Shown here in pieces: positions 1-8,531 of a stretch of 64,000 bases of DNA. Where the stretch lies: the NCBI RefSeq assembly GCF_900115225.1, contig NZ_FOVR01000010.1, forward strand, positions 124,001-188,000, written 5' to 3'. The notes under the pieces were generated by a model. It made no database searches. It worked only from the letters and a program-made list of their open reading frames with translations, and was not told where the DNA came from. The translations under genes and the position numbers were made by a program. Every line of letters begins with the position of its first letter. Position 1 is the stretch's first letter. Source of the DNA: Cohaesibacter marisflavi. GTDB taxonomy: Bacteria > Pseudomonadota > Alphaproteobacteria > Rhizobiales > Cohaesibacteraceae.

Positions 1-976
1 GGTCAGCAATCTTCTGGAAATAGGTCTTCATCGCAATTGCCATGGCAAAGAAGGCATTGTCTGCCACATAGAGGGCGGCTGCCATCCATGGACTTGAGAC
101 GAAGGCATAAGAGGTGAAGATGATGAACAGGCCGACATACTCGATGCCCATCATGCGCCGCTCGCCAAAGCGTCCGATGAACTTGCCGATTTGTGGTGCA
201 AAGATCATGTTGAAGAGGCAGTTGATGAAGAACAGGGCTGCAATCTCATCCACGCGATAGCCGAATTTTTCCACCATCATGAAGCCAGCGAAAACTGTAA
301 AGATCTGACGGCGGGCGCCTCCCATGAAGGTTAGGGCATAATAGAGCCAGTAGCGCTGGCGTAGGACCAGCTTCTTGCGCTGCGGGTTCGGGGCTTCAAA
401 TTGTGGGAAGAGGAACCAGAGAACGGCAATCATGATGATCGTCATCGATCCGCCGATCAGAAAGACGGTCTCGTAAGACAGATGCATCGTTTTCCAGGTG
501 ATAAAAATCACGCCGTAGGCCACCAACTGTGCGGTCGCTGCAACTGCCAGGATGCGTCCCATCATGGCGGGAGCTTTGTCTTTGGGCAACCACTGCAGCG
601 AAAGGGACTGGTTCGCCGTTTCATAATAGTGGAAGCCGATGGACATGATGATGGTCGAGAAATAAAGGCCATAGATGGTCGGCAAAAATCCTGTCATGGC
701 CACGCCCACACCGAGAAAGGCCAGAGCCAGAAAGGCCATGGTCTGCTCGCGCATGATCAGCAATACGAAGATGGCGGTGAAGGCCAGAAAGCCCGGAATC
801 TCGCGAATGGACTGGGCGATGCCGATTTCCCGTCCGGTAAAGCCGACCTCATTGATTGCGAAATTGTTGAGCAGATTATTCCAGCTGGCAAAGCCGAGCT
901 GGTTTGCGGCCGCCATAAGCATGAGCAAAACAAACGGGGTGCGCCAAGAACGGGCTGAAACGGCGGAAGCTTTCAT
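1..976 (-). CDS. MFS transporter, C-terminus cut by window edge
   Basis: Reading leftward from an ATG at 976, an open frame of about 325 codons runs off the window. It begins MKASAVSARSWRTPFVLLML and has many hydrophobic helices, with loop motifs such as FGERRMMG between helices, as in the major facilitator superfamily. The substrate cannot be told from the sequence. The visible part would cover roughly the first ten of twelve helices. The family-level call is firm; function and the true stop are unknown. Confidence 0.8.
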   Translation of the reverse strand, partial: MKASAVSARSWRTPFVLLMLMAAANQLGFASWNNLLNNFAINEVGFTGREIGIAQSIREIPGFLAFTAIFVLLIMREQTMAFLALAFLGVGVAMTGFLPTIYGLYFSTIIMSIGFHYYETANQSLSLQWLPKDKAPAMMGRILAVAATAQLVAYGVIFITWKTMHLSYETVFLIGGSMTIIMIAVLWFLFPQFEAPNPQRKKLVLRQRYWLYYALTFMGGARRQIFTVFAGFMMVEKFGYRVDEIAALFFINCLFNMIFAPQIGKFIGRFGERRMMGIEYVGLFIIFTSYAFVSSPWMAAALYVADNAFFAMAIAMKTYFQKIAD

Positions 977-1132
977 GACGGAGCCTTTGAAAAAGCGAAC
1001 TCGGAAGGGAACTGATATCTAGCAGGCGCTCCGCAACCCCGTCAAATCAAGAAAATTGATCGTCCTATTCGTCTGGCGCTCTTTGCGCATGGCTTGTCGC
1101 GTTTGCTCGCCTTGGTTCGGCTGGCAATAAGC

Positions 1133-2257
1133 CTAGCGTTTGGTGCCTTTGTTTTTGCCGCTCAGCTCCTCTTCTTCTTCCTTCTCCATCTCTTCGGATG
1201 TGGCCCTGAGGGTTTTTATGACAGCCCCCAACTGCGGCTGCGGTTCGGTGATGAAGGGCATGGGGCGACAAAGGGCGATGGTGGTCAGGCCAATGCGCGC
1301 GGTCAAGATGCCGTTGAGCAGACCCTCGCCGAGCTTGGCAGAGAGGCGGGCGGCAAGGCCATGGCCGACAATCTGCTGGAGCAGGCTTTCGCCTGCAGCC
1401 ATGCCACCCGTTACTGCGAGGTGACTAGCGATGTGTCCAGTCAGGCGCAGCATGGCGACGAAGCCGGGGCGGTTGCCATAGCTCTCGGCAATGAAGCGGA
1501 CCATGCGGATGGTCTCGACCAGCACTACCACGATATCGAACAGGGCGCGGGGGCTAAGGGCCGTGACCACGGCCACGCGCTTGGCCGCCTGATGGACACG
1601 ATGGGTCACCAGACGGTCAATCGGAGGCATAAGAATTTGCTCTGTCTGGGCGAGAATATCTTCCCGATCGAAGAGGTGTGGCAGGTCCTGTTTGAGGGTC
1701 TGGCGGGCGCGGAATAAAGACGGCTGTTCCTTGTACAGATCGAGCAGATTGTTGGCGATCTGTTGTGCGTCCTTGCGGTCGCCTTCTTGATAAATATCTT
1801 CAACCTTGGCGCGTAGATGGTCCAGATGAGAGAGGCGACGCAGGGCCAGAAGCTCCCGCGCAACGAAGAAGAGAAGAGACAAAATCGCGATGGCAACAAG
1901 CGCCAGCCCTGCCCAGCCAAGATAATCCCAGCGGGCGAAAAGGTCGCGGATCAGGCGGTCGAGCCAAAGCCCGATGGCCAGCATCACAATGCCTGAAAAG
2001 GCACTCCAGAAGAAGGCGGAGAGAGACCATCCACGTTTGCGTACGGGCTTGTATCGGGTCTCGCTTGTCTCATTCACCTTATCGAAATAGTCCTCACTGT
2101 CTGGTGTGAAGTCCGATGTCATCGACAGGGTGGCGGCGGTGTCTGGCGAGGGGCGCGCAATGTCTTCGCCATAGGCTCCTCGGTCTAGCTTGACGGCTCG
2201 GGGTGCACGCTTGCGTGGGCTGGGTTGATCGTTTCCTGCGTTGTTGTTCTTGGTCAT
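1133..2257 (-). CDS. YcjF/TIGR01620-like inner membrane protein (DUF697 family)
   Basis: 374 residues. A polar, Arg/Lys-rich N-terminal region (about 1-70) is followed by two membrane helices near 75-100 and 112-137. A helical C-terminal domain of the DUF697 type follows, and the tail is very acidic then basic (EEEEE...KNKGTKR). Its ATG overlaps the stop of the upstream ycjX-like gene by four bases (ATGA), so the two are translationally coupled. YcjX and YcjF pairs are widespread in proteobacteria and associated with envelope stress; the biochemical role is not settled. Family assignment rests on topology and the ycjX neighbour. Confidence 0.8.
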   Translation of the reverse strand: MTKNNNAGNDQPSPRKRAPRAVKLDRGAYGEDIARPSPDTAATLSMTSDFTPDSEDYFDKVNETSETRYKPVRKRGWSLSAFFWSAFSGIVMLAIGLWLDRLIRDLFARWDYLGWAGLALVAIAILSLLFFVARELLALRRLSHLDHLRAKVEDIYQEGDRKDAQQIANNLLDLYKEQPSLFRARQTLKQDLPHLFDREDILAQTEQILMPPIDRLVTHRVHQAAKRVAVVTALSPRALFDIVVVLVETIRMVRFIAESYGNRPGFVAMLRLTGHIASHLAVTGGMAAGESLLQQIVGHGLAARLSAKLGEGLLNGILTARIGLTTIALCRPMPFITEPQPQLGAVIKTLRATSEEMEKEEEEELSGKNKGTKR

Positions 2258-3810
2258 TTCAGAATATCTCCCAGCAAATAGTCGAGGGCCCTGTCAAGGC
2301 GAATATGGGGAAGCGAGCGAGCGACACCCTCGGCATCCTTGTCGAGCTCTGGCGGCCTGAAGCGGACAAAACAGAGCGGGTCTTCAAAATGCTCTGGCTG
2401 TTGAGAAAGTGATTCAACTTGGCCGGTTTTGTCTTCAAGTGTTGAATCCGCTTTTGGGTTGTAAGTGGGGTGAGAAACTGATTCAACTCGTTTGAAAACT
2501 GATTCAGGATCTTTGGGTAAGTCTCCGGGAAATAACGCGAATTCTGTTTCTCCATCAAATTCATCCTCACCCAGAGATTCACCTTGCATCGGAATGCCGA
2601 TAAGAGAGGGCAATTCGTCTCCCTCAACGGTGAGGGTGGCTTCCCGTGTTGCCCTGACTGCCGCAATGGCCATGGTCTCATAGTCTGCACCGGAGGCTTC
2701 TACCCGCTTGGCTGCACGTTCAACAAGGCGACTGAGGATGCCTTCCAGCCGGTCATGCGAGGTGTGGTGCAAGTGGTCTGCCTTGGTTGCTGCAAAGAGG
2801 ATTTTGTCGATGCGACGGGAGACGAGATTGCGCAGCCAGAAATGCGAGCCGGGACGGAAGGCACGCAGAATTTCTGTGATGGTATCTTCCAGCTCGGCCA
2901 GCGTGTCGGGGCCTTCGTTAAGGGCTGCAAGCAGGTCGATCAGAACGATCTGCCGGTCGAGGCGGGCGAAGTGATCACGATAGAAGGGCTGGACGATGGA
3001 GGTTTTGTAGGCCTCGAAGCGGCGCTCCATGATTGCCCACAGGCTCTTGCGATCCTTGCTATAGAGCGCTTCGGGCAAGGGGGCGAATGTGAGGGCCGGA
3101 CTATCCTGCAAATCGCCGGGCATGAGAAAGCGCCCCGGCGTGAGAAGAGCATAGGCCCCCCGCGCCTTTTTGGCTTTCAGAAGATACGCGGTAAAGTTGT
3201 TGGCTGTTTCGCGGGCGATGGTTTCCAGTACCGGTTCGTCGCCTTGTTCGTTCGCGTCAATCTTGCTCTGGATGCTGTTGGCATAGGCCATCCAAGCTTC
3301 GGAATAGGGCTTGTAGAGCGGTTGTCGAGCCTGCTGGAAGGAGCGCTTTGACCAGCTTTGGAAGCTGTGATCCATCAGGGTCAGATCGAGTAGCCACTCG
3401 CCCGGATAATCGACGATGTCAAGGGCGAGGCGATCAGATCGCAAGGTGCGTTTGAGGGTGTCGCGAGACTGGTAGCGCAGGGACAGGCGCACCTGACTGG
3501 TGCGGCTGGTGGAGGAGGGCCAGATGCGTTTGTCGGTCAAATCCGCGACATGATCTTCATAGCGAAAACGCGGAGTCAGGCTGTCTGGTTGGGGCGTGAT
3601 TTCGGCGGTACCAATGCGCCCTGTGGCGTGGGCCTCGAAGCGGGGCAGGCGTCCGCGATGGATGATATTGTGCAGGCTGGAGGATATGAAGATGGTCTTG
3701 CCAGCTCGGGCGAGGCCTGTCACCCCGAGGCGAACCGATGGCTCTGTCATATCGCTCGCGAAGTCGGCCAGATTGGCCGTTGCGATGCGAAGCTCTTCAA
3801 GGACTTTCAT
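2254..3810 (-). CDS. YcjX-like P-loop NTPase (DUF463 family)
   Basis: 518 residues. A Walker A motif, GLARAGKT, sits at residues 32-39, and a DxPGEW segment near 130 would serve as a switch/Walker B region, as in the YcjX family. The start is an ATG at 3810 with a GAGG ribosome binding site eight bases upstream. It is coupled to the downstream ycjF-like gene by a four-base overlap. The C-terminal part (about 425-480) contains a low-complexity acidic insert with an in-frame repeat not expected in the family core, annotated separately. YcjX proteins are thought to act in the cytoplasm with membrane YcjF; their client is unknown. Confidence 0.82.
   Translation of the reverse strand: MKVLEELRIATANLADFASDMTEPSVRLGVTGLARAGKTIFISSSLHNIIHRGRLPRFEAHATGRIGTAEITPQPDSLTPRFRYEDHVADLTDKRIWPSSTSRTSQVRLSLRYQSRDTLKRTLRSDRLALDIVDYPGEWLLDLTLMDHSFQSWSKRSFQQARQPLYKPYSEAWMAYANSIQSKIDANEQGDEPVLETIARETANNFTAYLLKAKKARGAYALLTPGRFLMPGDLQDSPALTFAPLPEALYSKDRKSLWAIMERRFEAYKTSIVQPFYRDHFARLDRQIVLIDLLAALNEGPDTLAELEDTITEILRAFRPGSHFWLRNLVSRRIDKILFAATKADHLHHTSHDRLEGILSRLVERAAKRVEASGADYETMAIAAVRATREATLTVEGDELPSLIGIPMQGESLGEDEFDGETEFALFPGDLPKDPESVFKRVESVSHPTYNPKADSTLEDKTGQVESLSQQPEHFEDPLCFVRFRPPELDKDAEGVARSLPHIRLDRALDYLLGDILK
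2402..2509. repeat. In-frame direct repeat inside the ycjX-like gene
   Basis: On the + strand tgagaaagtgattcaact (2402-2419) recurs at 2471-2488 with one mismatch and at 69-base spacing, exactly 23 codons. A shorter third copy (tgaaaactgattcagg) starts at 2493. On the coding strand these give VES[VL]S-type peptides in the C-terminal insert. The stretch is more AT-rich than its surroundings. Confidence 0.7.
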
Positions 3811-4075
3811 ATCTTCCGCCTCTTAAATGGATAAGGCGCGCCGGATGGGGAATGCGATTGGTGCCGGATTCCTTCTCTGAGGCTGCAGCCTGCCTGACGC
3901 TGAGCCGAAGGGGCTCATTCAGGCTTGTTTCTTTAGCATGTAGGCGAGGAGAGGGGAGATTGCAATCAATGCGGGGGATTTAGGTCAAGGCAAGGAGTGG
4001 CATTATAGGGCCTCTCCCTGCATCTAAGATGAACTGTGAGTCGCTGCTGTTTAGGTTAGGCTGCCTGTTGCTTTC

Positions 4076-4645
4076 CTAGCGGCGAAAGAAGGTCGGGGCA
4101 GGATTTTCGACAATCAGCTCTTCTTCGTTATGGGCGATGTCTTTTGGCTTGATGAAGTCCAGCAGATGGCCGGACTTTTGGGAAATGTCATTCCAGTCGC
4201 CGCAATTGAATTCCAGAATAGCAAGGGCGGCGGTGGGATATTTCACGCGCATCTGCATGATTAGCTCAGGATCTCCCGATCCGGCCAGCTCGACAGCAAT
4301 GTCCTGAAGGCCGGTATTGTGACCCACGATCATCAGATTCTTGCTGTTTCTGGCATTCTCCTTGAGGAGGGAGAGATAATCGGGATTGTTGCCTTCGTAC
4401 AGAGCATCCAGCAGCCTCAGGCTGACGTCGCCGGTGAGGCTAGGGATGATCCCTGCCATGGTTTCCTTGGTGCGCTGTGCCGAAGAGCATAGGATACGGT
4501 CCGGATTATAGTGGCGTGCTTTCATGACACGTCCGATCTTTGGGGCGTCTCTCTGGCCGCGTTTGTTCAGCGGGCGATCAAAGTCGTGCAGAGATGGGTC
4601 CGACCAGGATGATTTTGCGTGTCGCAGCAGAAAAAGCCTAAGCAT
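4076..4645 (-). CDS. sixA: SixA-type phosphohistidine phosphatase
   Basis: 189 residues. LLRHAKSSW at the N-terminus is the RHG/RHA phosphatase signature. VGHNTGL in the second half carries the other catalytic histidine of the histidine phosphatase superfamily. SixA proteins dephosphorylate phosphohistidine, for example on HPt domains or PTS proteins. I chose the ATG at 4645 because AGGAGA lies just upstream and the RHA motif starts six residues in. The frame stays open for 142 more codons upstream to 5071, but that extension looks unrelated to the family. It stands alone, divergent from flgE. Confidence 0.85.
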   Translation of the reverse strand: MLRLFLLRHAKSSWSDPSLHDFDRPLNKRGQRDAPKIGRVMKARHYNPDRILCSSAQRTKETMAGIIPSLTGDVSLRLLDALYEGNNPDYLSLLKENARNSKNLMIVGHNTGLQDIAVELAGSGDPELIMQMRVKYPTAALAILEFNCGDWNDISQKSGHLLDFIKPKDIAHNEEELIVENPAPTFFRR

Positions 4646-5064
4646 CGGGTTTCTGTCTCCTGTTGTCGTTGTTTTCTGGTTCTTGCCTGACGGGGCGTGC
4701 CATTTGCCCGAAGTCGGCGCAGGCAGCTTTAAAGTCCGGGCGTTGTGGCCTTTCGCTACCGTGCTGTCAACCGTATGGCCAACTGTGCGGCCTGTGTGTC
4801 TGGTGCGTGCGGGCGAAGCCGGATGTCTTGGAGCTTTCTTGCTCAGCAAGGCTACAATTTCATGACAGGGGGGAGCTTTTGGCTTTTTATTCCGAAAATG
4901 CCGGGGAAAGGCACGCTGGCGGGCGGCATCAATCATATCCGCCAAACGCACTGCCAATCGGTGCTTAGACCGGTATTGCATGGACCGAGCGCCCATGTGG
5001 AGGTGTTTGCCTACCGTCGCAATTTTTGCCGATATGTGTCCGCTGTGGGAAAGAAATTGCCTAC
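4646..5064. other. Gene-free stretch between sixA and the flgE promoter
   Basis: About 420 bases with no convincing gene. An open frame continues upstream of sixA on the minus strand, and a 107-codon frame lies on the plus strand (4745-5068). Neither encodes recognisable domains, and the two overlap one another. The sixA ribosome binding site is at the left edge. Confidence 0.5.
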
Positions 5065-5079
5065 TTAACAAAGGGTTAA
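5065..5079 (+). promoter_or_regulatory. CtrA-type box upstream of flgE
   Basis: TTAACAAAGGGTTAA is an exact TTAA-N7-TTAA match to the CtrA recognition sequence of alphaproteobacteria. A further TTAA lies at 5085-5088. It sits about 60 bases upstream of the flgE sigma-54 element. CckA, which leads to CtrA phosphorylation in relatives, is encoded in this window. Binding is inferred. Confidence 0.6.
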
Positions 5080-5125
5080 AAAAGTTAAGTGTCTGTATTT
5101 ATAAAAATATTTCTATTTGTGAAAA

Positions 5126-5142
5126 ATGGCCCGCTTTTTGCT
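5126..5142 (+). promoter_or_regulatory. Sigma-54 promoter of flgE
   Basis: TGGCCCG-CTTT-TTGCT at 5127-5142 matches the consensus TGGCACG-N4-TTGCW with one mismatch. The invariant GG and GC are twelve bases apart as required. The predicted transcript start is about 35 bases upstream of the flgE ATG. Sigma-54 control of the hook gene is established in Caulobacter, where FlbD and FliX are the regulators. Confidence 0.75.
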
Positions 5143-5186
5143 AGCTCAATGGTAATCTGATTTGTATCTGGTCAAAGGGATGTCCC

Positions 5187-6569
5187 ATGAGTCTTTATTC
5201 AGCGCTTACAACTTCGGTCGCCGGTTTGGCAGCGCAGTCCTCTGCTATGCAGAATATTTCTGGCAACATCGCCAACACATCGACCAATGGCTTCAAGCGC
5301 GTTGATACGGCGTTTGTCGATCTGGTTAGCGACTATAACGCAAACAGTCGCAATCAGACGTCCGGGTCAGTGCTTGCCAGCTCGCGCCAGACCAACACGG
5401 TGGCTGGTTCTGTTGATTCTTCGCAGACTGCGACGCATATGTCGATCAGTGGCGATGGCTATTTTGTTGTCTACGAGAAAATTGGCGAGACCGATGGTCA
5501 GCCCATTTTTGACGGGACGCCGCTCTATACGCGCCGCGGTGACTTTACTCAGGATGAAGACGGCTATTTTGTCAATGAAGCTGGCTATTATCTGGCTGTT
5601 ATCGAGTTGGATGATGCGACTGGTAACCCGGTGAGCTCCGTGCCCCAGCCGACTACCTTTGAAGAAGGGTTTATGGCCGCAGAGGCAACAACCAAGCTGA
5701 CTTATAACGGCAACCTGCCTTCCATTCCGACGACGACGGATCCGACTGGTTATCTGTTGACTGGTGGTGCCGGCTATGCGGTTGACCCGACTACTGCCGG
5801 TGCCGGCGTTGTTCAGGCTCAGGATGAGGTTCAGTTCCTTAGTCAGTCCATTTCTGGCGGCGCGATTACGGCCTATGTTGCCAATGGTGAGAATGCCAGC
5901 GTTCAGCTGCGTTGGGCCAAGATTGCAGAAGGTAACCCCTCTGCTGTTCCACCAACCGAAGATACCTGGAACCTGTTCTACAAGTCTGACTCGAGTGCAA
6001 CCGGTGCCGCGACCAAATGGACAAACGTAGGGCAGGACTACACCTTTGATACCACAGGCAAGATGACGTCGCCTCTGGCCAATGTGACGGTTCCTGCTAT
6101 GACCATTGATGGTGTTGCGCTTGGCAATATCATTCTTGATCACGGCGGCAATGGGGATGGTATCACCGCTTATGCAACGACCACTGGTATTGCCAACATG
6201 AATCTGTCACAGGATGGGGCAGCCGCCGGTGAACAGACCAGCATTTCCATCGATGATGCGGGCTATGTTGTGGCCAACTATTCTAACGGCAAGTCGAGCA
6301 ATATGGCCTCGGTCATTCTGGCGTCCTTTGATGGCGACAACTATCTGGCGCGTGCTGGTGGCGGTGCGTTCCGGGCGACGGATGATTCCGGTTTGGCCAT
6401 TCTTGGTGCAACAGGATCCATTCGCGGATCTTCTCTTGAATCATCCAACGTTGATATCGCGGATGAATTCTCCAAGATGATTATCTCGCAGCAGGCCTAT
6501 TCGGCCAACACGCGTGTTTTGTCTACGGCGCGGGATATGCTGACAGAAGTCATGCAGGTCATTCGGTAG
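5187..6569 (+). CDS. flgE: Flagellar hook protein FlgE
   Basis: 460 residues. The N-terminus MSLYSALTTSVAGLAAQSSA with NISGNIANTSTNGFKR carries the rod/hook family motif (ANxxTxGFK). The C-terminus SSNVDIADEFSKMIISQQAYSANTRVL is the matching conserved D0 helix. Between them lies the variable surface domain. FlgE polymerises outside the cell into the hook joining rod and filament. It is the first gene of a flgE-flgK-flgL run and follows its own CtrA box and sigma-54 element. Confidence 0.97.
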   Translation: MSLYSALTTSVAGLAAQSSAMQNISGNIANTSTNGFKRVDTAFVDLVSDYNANSRNQTSGSVLASSRQTNTVAGSVDSSQTATHMSISGDGYFVVYEKIGETDGQPIFDGTPLYTRRGDFTQDEDGYFVNEAGYYLAVIELDDATGNPVSSVPQPTTFEEGFMAAEATTKLTYNGNLPSIPTTTDPTGYLLTGGAGYAVDPTTAGAGVVQAQDEVQFLSQSISGGAITAYVANGENASVQLRWAKIAEGNPSAVPPTEDTWNLFYKSDSSATGAATKWTNVGQDYTFDTTGKMTSPLANVTVPAMTIDGVALGNIILDHGGNGDGITAYATTTGIANMNLSQDGAAAGEQTSISIDDAGYVVANYSNGKSSNMASVILASFDGDNYLARAGGGAFRATDDSGLAILGATGSIRGSSLESSNVDIADEFSKMIISQQAYSANTRVLSTARDMLTEVMQVIR

Positions 6570-6635
6570 GCATTTGGTTCAGCCCCTTTGCTTCCTCGTC
6601 AATGGGTGGCGGGGAAGAGGGGCGGAGGATAGTAT

Positions 6636-8495
6636 ATGGCGTTGTCACAAGCATTATCGGTCGCATCATCCGGGTTGAAGGCTACCAGCCGAGACCTCGA
6701 GATTGTTTCGTCCAATATTACAAATGCCAACACGCCTGGTTACACCAGAAAGATTTCCAGCCGTCAGGACATGGTTCTGAACGGGCAGGTAACCAGTGTC
6801 ATTCAGACTGATGCGCAGCGGACCCTTGATCTGGTGGCGCAAAGGCAGTTCTGGTCTGAAACCGGTGCGACGAGCTATTCAAAGACCATCAATGACTATC
6901 TCACGCAGGTTGATGCCATGTTTGGCCAGCCGGGGGATGGCAACTCTCTGGATTCGCTGGTCAACGCCTTTGCTACATCGCTACAGGCGTTGGAGACCAG
7001 CCCAGATGATGCAACGACCCGGCTTGAGGTGCTCAACAATGCGTCTGTGATGACGCGCGCCATGAATGATGCGTCAGAGACCTTGCAGGCTTTGCGTCAG
7101 GATGCCGAATTTGCGATTGAAACGGCGGTTCAGGATACAAACGAGATCCTGAAGCATATCGAGAAACTGGATCTGCAGATCCAGGAGCTGACCCTATCCT
7201 CGGGCGAGTCGGCTGTTGGCCTGATGGACCAGCGCGACGCCTATGTGTCGCAACTGGCCGAACTGATGCCGGTGCGCGTGACGCAGCGCGAGAATAACTC
7301 GATCCAGATTTCCACGACCAGCGGCATGACACTCTATGATGTGTCAGCATCGCAGTTCGAGTTTTCCGCTTATGGCACGGTAGGCCCTTATACCGAGTGG
7401 GATTCCGCCGCGACAGACAATCAGCTGGGCACGGTGTATCTGAAATCGAACAATAGTGATTTGCATGACGTCACCCTGTCTGGTGGATTTGGTGGCAGCA
7501 AGATCGGGGCGCTGCTGGAGCTGCGCGACGATATTCTGGTGGAAGCCCAGAACCAGCTCGATAGTCTGGCTGACGGTCTGGCCGACGCTTTCGGTAAGTT
7601 CGATGTGGAAGGTACGGCGGTTACCGCAGGCGCGCAGGCAGGCTTCGATCTTGATTTGACCGACCTGCAATCTGGCAACGAGTTCAGCTTCACCTATCAG
7701 GATGTGGGGACGGGGCAGACCAACACGGTCACTTTCGTGCGTGTCGATTCAGCGTCTTCCCTGCCTCTGGATGATGAGGTGACAGCGCGTAATGATGACA
7801 CCGTGGTGGGGATCGATTTCTCTGGTGGCATGGCAAGTGTTGTCACTCAGGTGCAAACGGCGCTCGGTGGTGCCTTCAGTGTGAGCAATCCTGCGGGCAA
7901 CACACTGCAGATCCTGGATGATGGTGCCGCCAACACGGTTTCCATCCAGTCGTTCGATGCCGAGGCGACGGCTACCGGCCTTCAGCAGACAGCAGGAGCC
8001 TTGCCGCTGTTCGTTGATGGAGGCGAGGGGCCGGGACTTTATACCGGCAGCGTAGACGGTATGGTGCAGCAGACCGGCTTTGCTGCGCGTATAACGGTAA
8101 ACGAAGCGCTCTTTAATGATCCGACCCTGCTGGTGCAGCATAGCGCAAGTACAGGGATTGGCGATCAGACGCGTCCAGCGGCGCTTAATAACGCGCTGAC
8201 AGAAAATGAACTGGCTTTCACCTATCAGCAGGGTGGGGCGCCAGTGTCCATGACGGTGGATGAATTTGCCCGCCAAGTTATCTCCTTCCAGTCCCAGCAG
8301 GCCGCTACTGCCCAAACGCGGCATGAAGGGCAGGAGATCGTCATGAACAATGTGATGTCGCGCCTTGAGCAGTCCTCCAGTGTTGATGTGGATGAAGAAC
8401 TGGCGCGCCTGTTGGAGTTGCAGACAGCCTATTCGGCCAATGCGCGCGTCATGACTGCCGTTAAAGACATGATGGATGCCCTTATGCGGATTTAG
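6636..8495 (+). CDS. flgK: Flagellar hook-filament junction protein FlgK
   Basis: 619 residues. N-terminal SGLKATSRDLEIVSSNITNANTPGYTRK and C-terminal LLELQTAYSANARVMTAVKDMMDALMRI are the D0/D1 signatures of FlgK (HAP1). FlgK caps the hook and seats FlgL and the filament. A GGAGG sits seven bases before the ATG. It lies 66 bases after flgE with only an imperfect GC-rich stem in the gap, so read-through from flgE is likely. Confidence 0.96.
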   Translation: MALSQALSVASSGLKATSRDLEIVSSNITNANTPGYTRKISSRQDMVLNGQVTSVIQTDAQRTLDLVAQRQFWSETGATSYSKTINDYLTQVDAMFGQPGDGNSLDSLVNAFATSLQALETSPDDATTRLEVLNNASVMTRAMNDASETLQALRQDAEFAIETAVQDTNEILKHIEKLDLQIQELTLSSGESAVGLMDQRDAYVSQLAELMPVRVTQRENNSIQISTTSGMTLYDVSASQFEFSAYGTVGPYTEWDSAATDNQLGTVYLKSNNSDLHDVTLSGGFGGSKIGALLELRDDILVEAQNQLDSLADGLADAFGKFDVEGTAVTAGAQAGFDLDLTDLQSGNEFSFTYQDVGTGQTNTVTFVRVDSASSLPLDDEVTARNDDTVVGIDFSGGMASVVTQVQTALGGAFSVSNPAGNTLQILDDGAANTVSIQSFDAEATATGLQQTAGALPLFVDGGEGPGLYTGSVDGMVQQTGFAARITVNEALFNDPTLLVQHSASTGIGDQTRPAALNNALTENELAFTYQQGGAPVSMTVDEFARQVISFQSQQAATAQTRHEGQEIVMNNVMSRLEQSSSVDVDEELARLLELQTAYSANARVMTAVKDMMDALMRI

Positions 8496-8531
8496 CCGGC
8501 AAGTGCGGCGACTGGAAATGGAACCTGAAAC

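Noticed and set aside
4646-5071. 142-codon upstream extension of sixA
   Set aside because: The sixA family starts at the RHA motif, which is six residues after ATG 4645 with its own AGGAGA; the extension is basic low-complexity sequence.
6570-6635. Possible terminator between flgE and flgK
   Set aside because: CTTCCTCG/CGGGGAAG pairs with a wobble but there is no T run; read-through is more likely.
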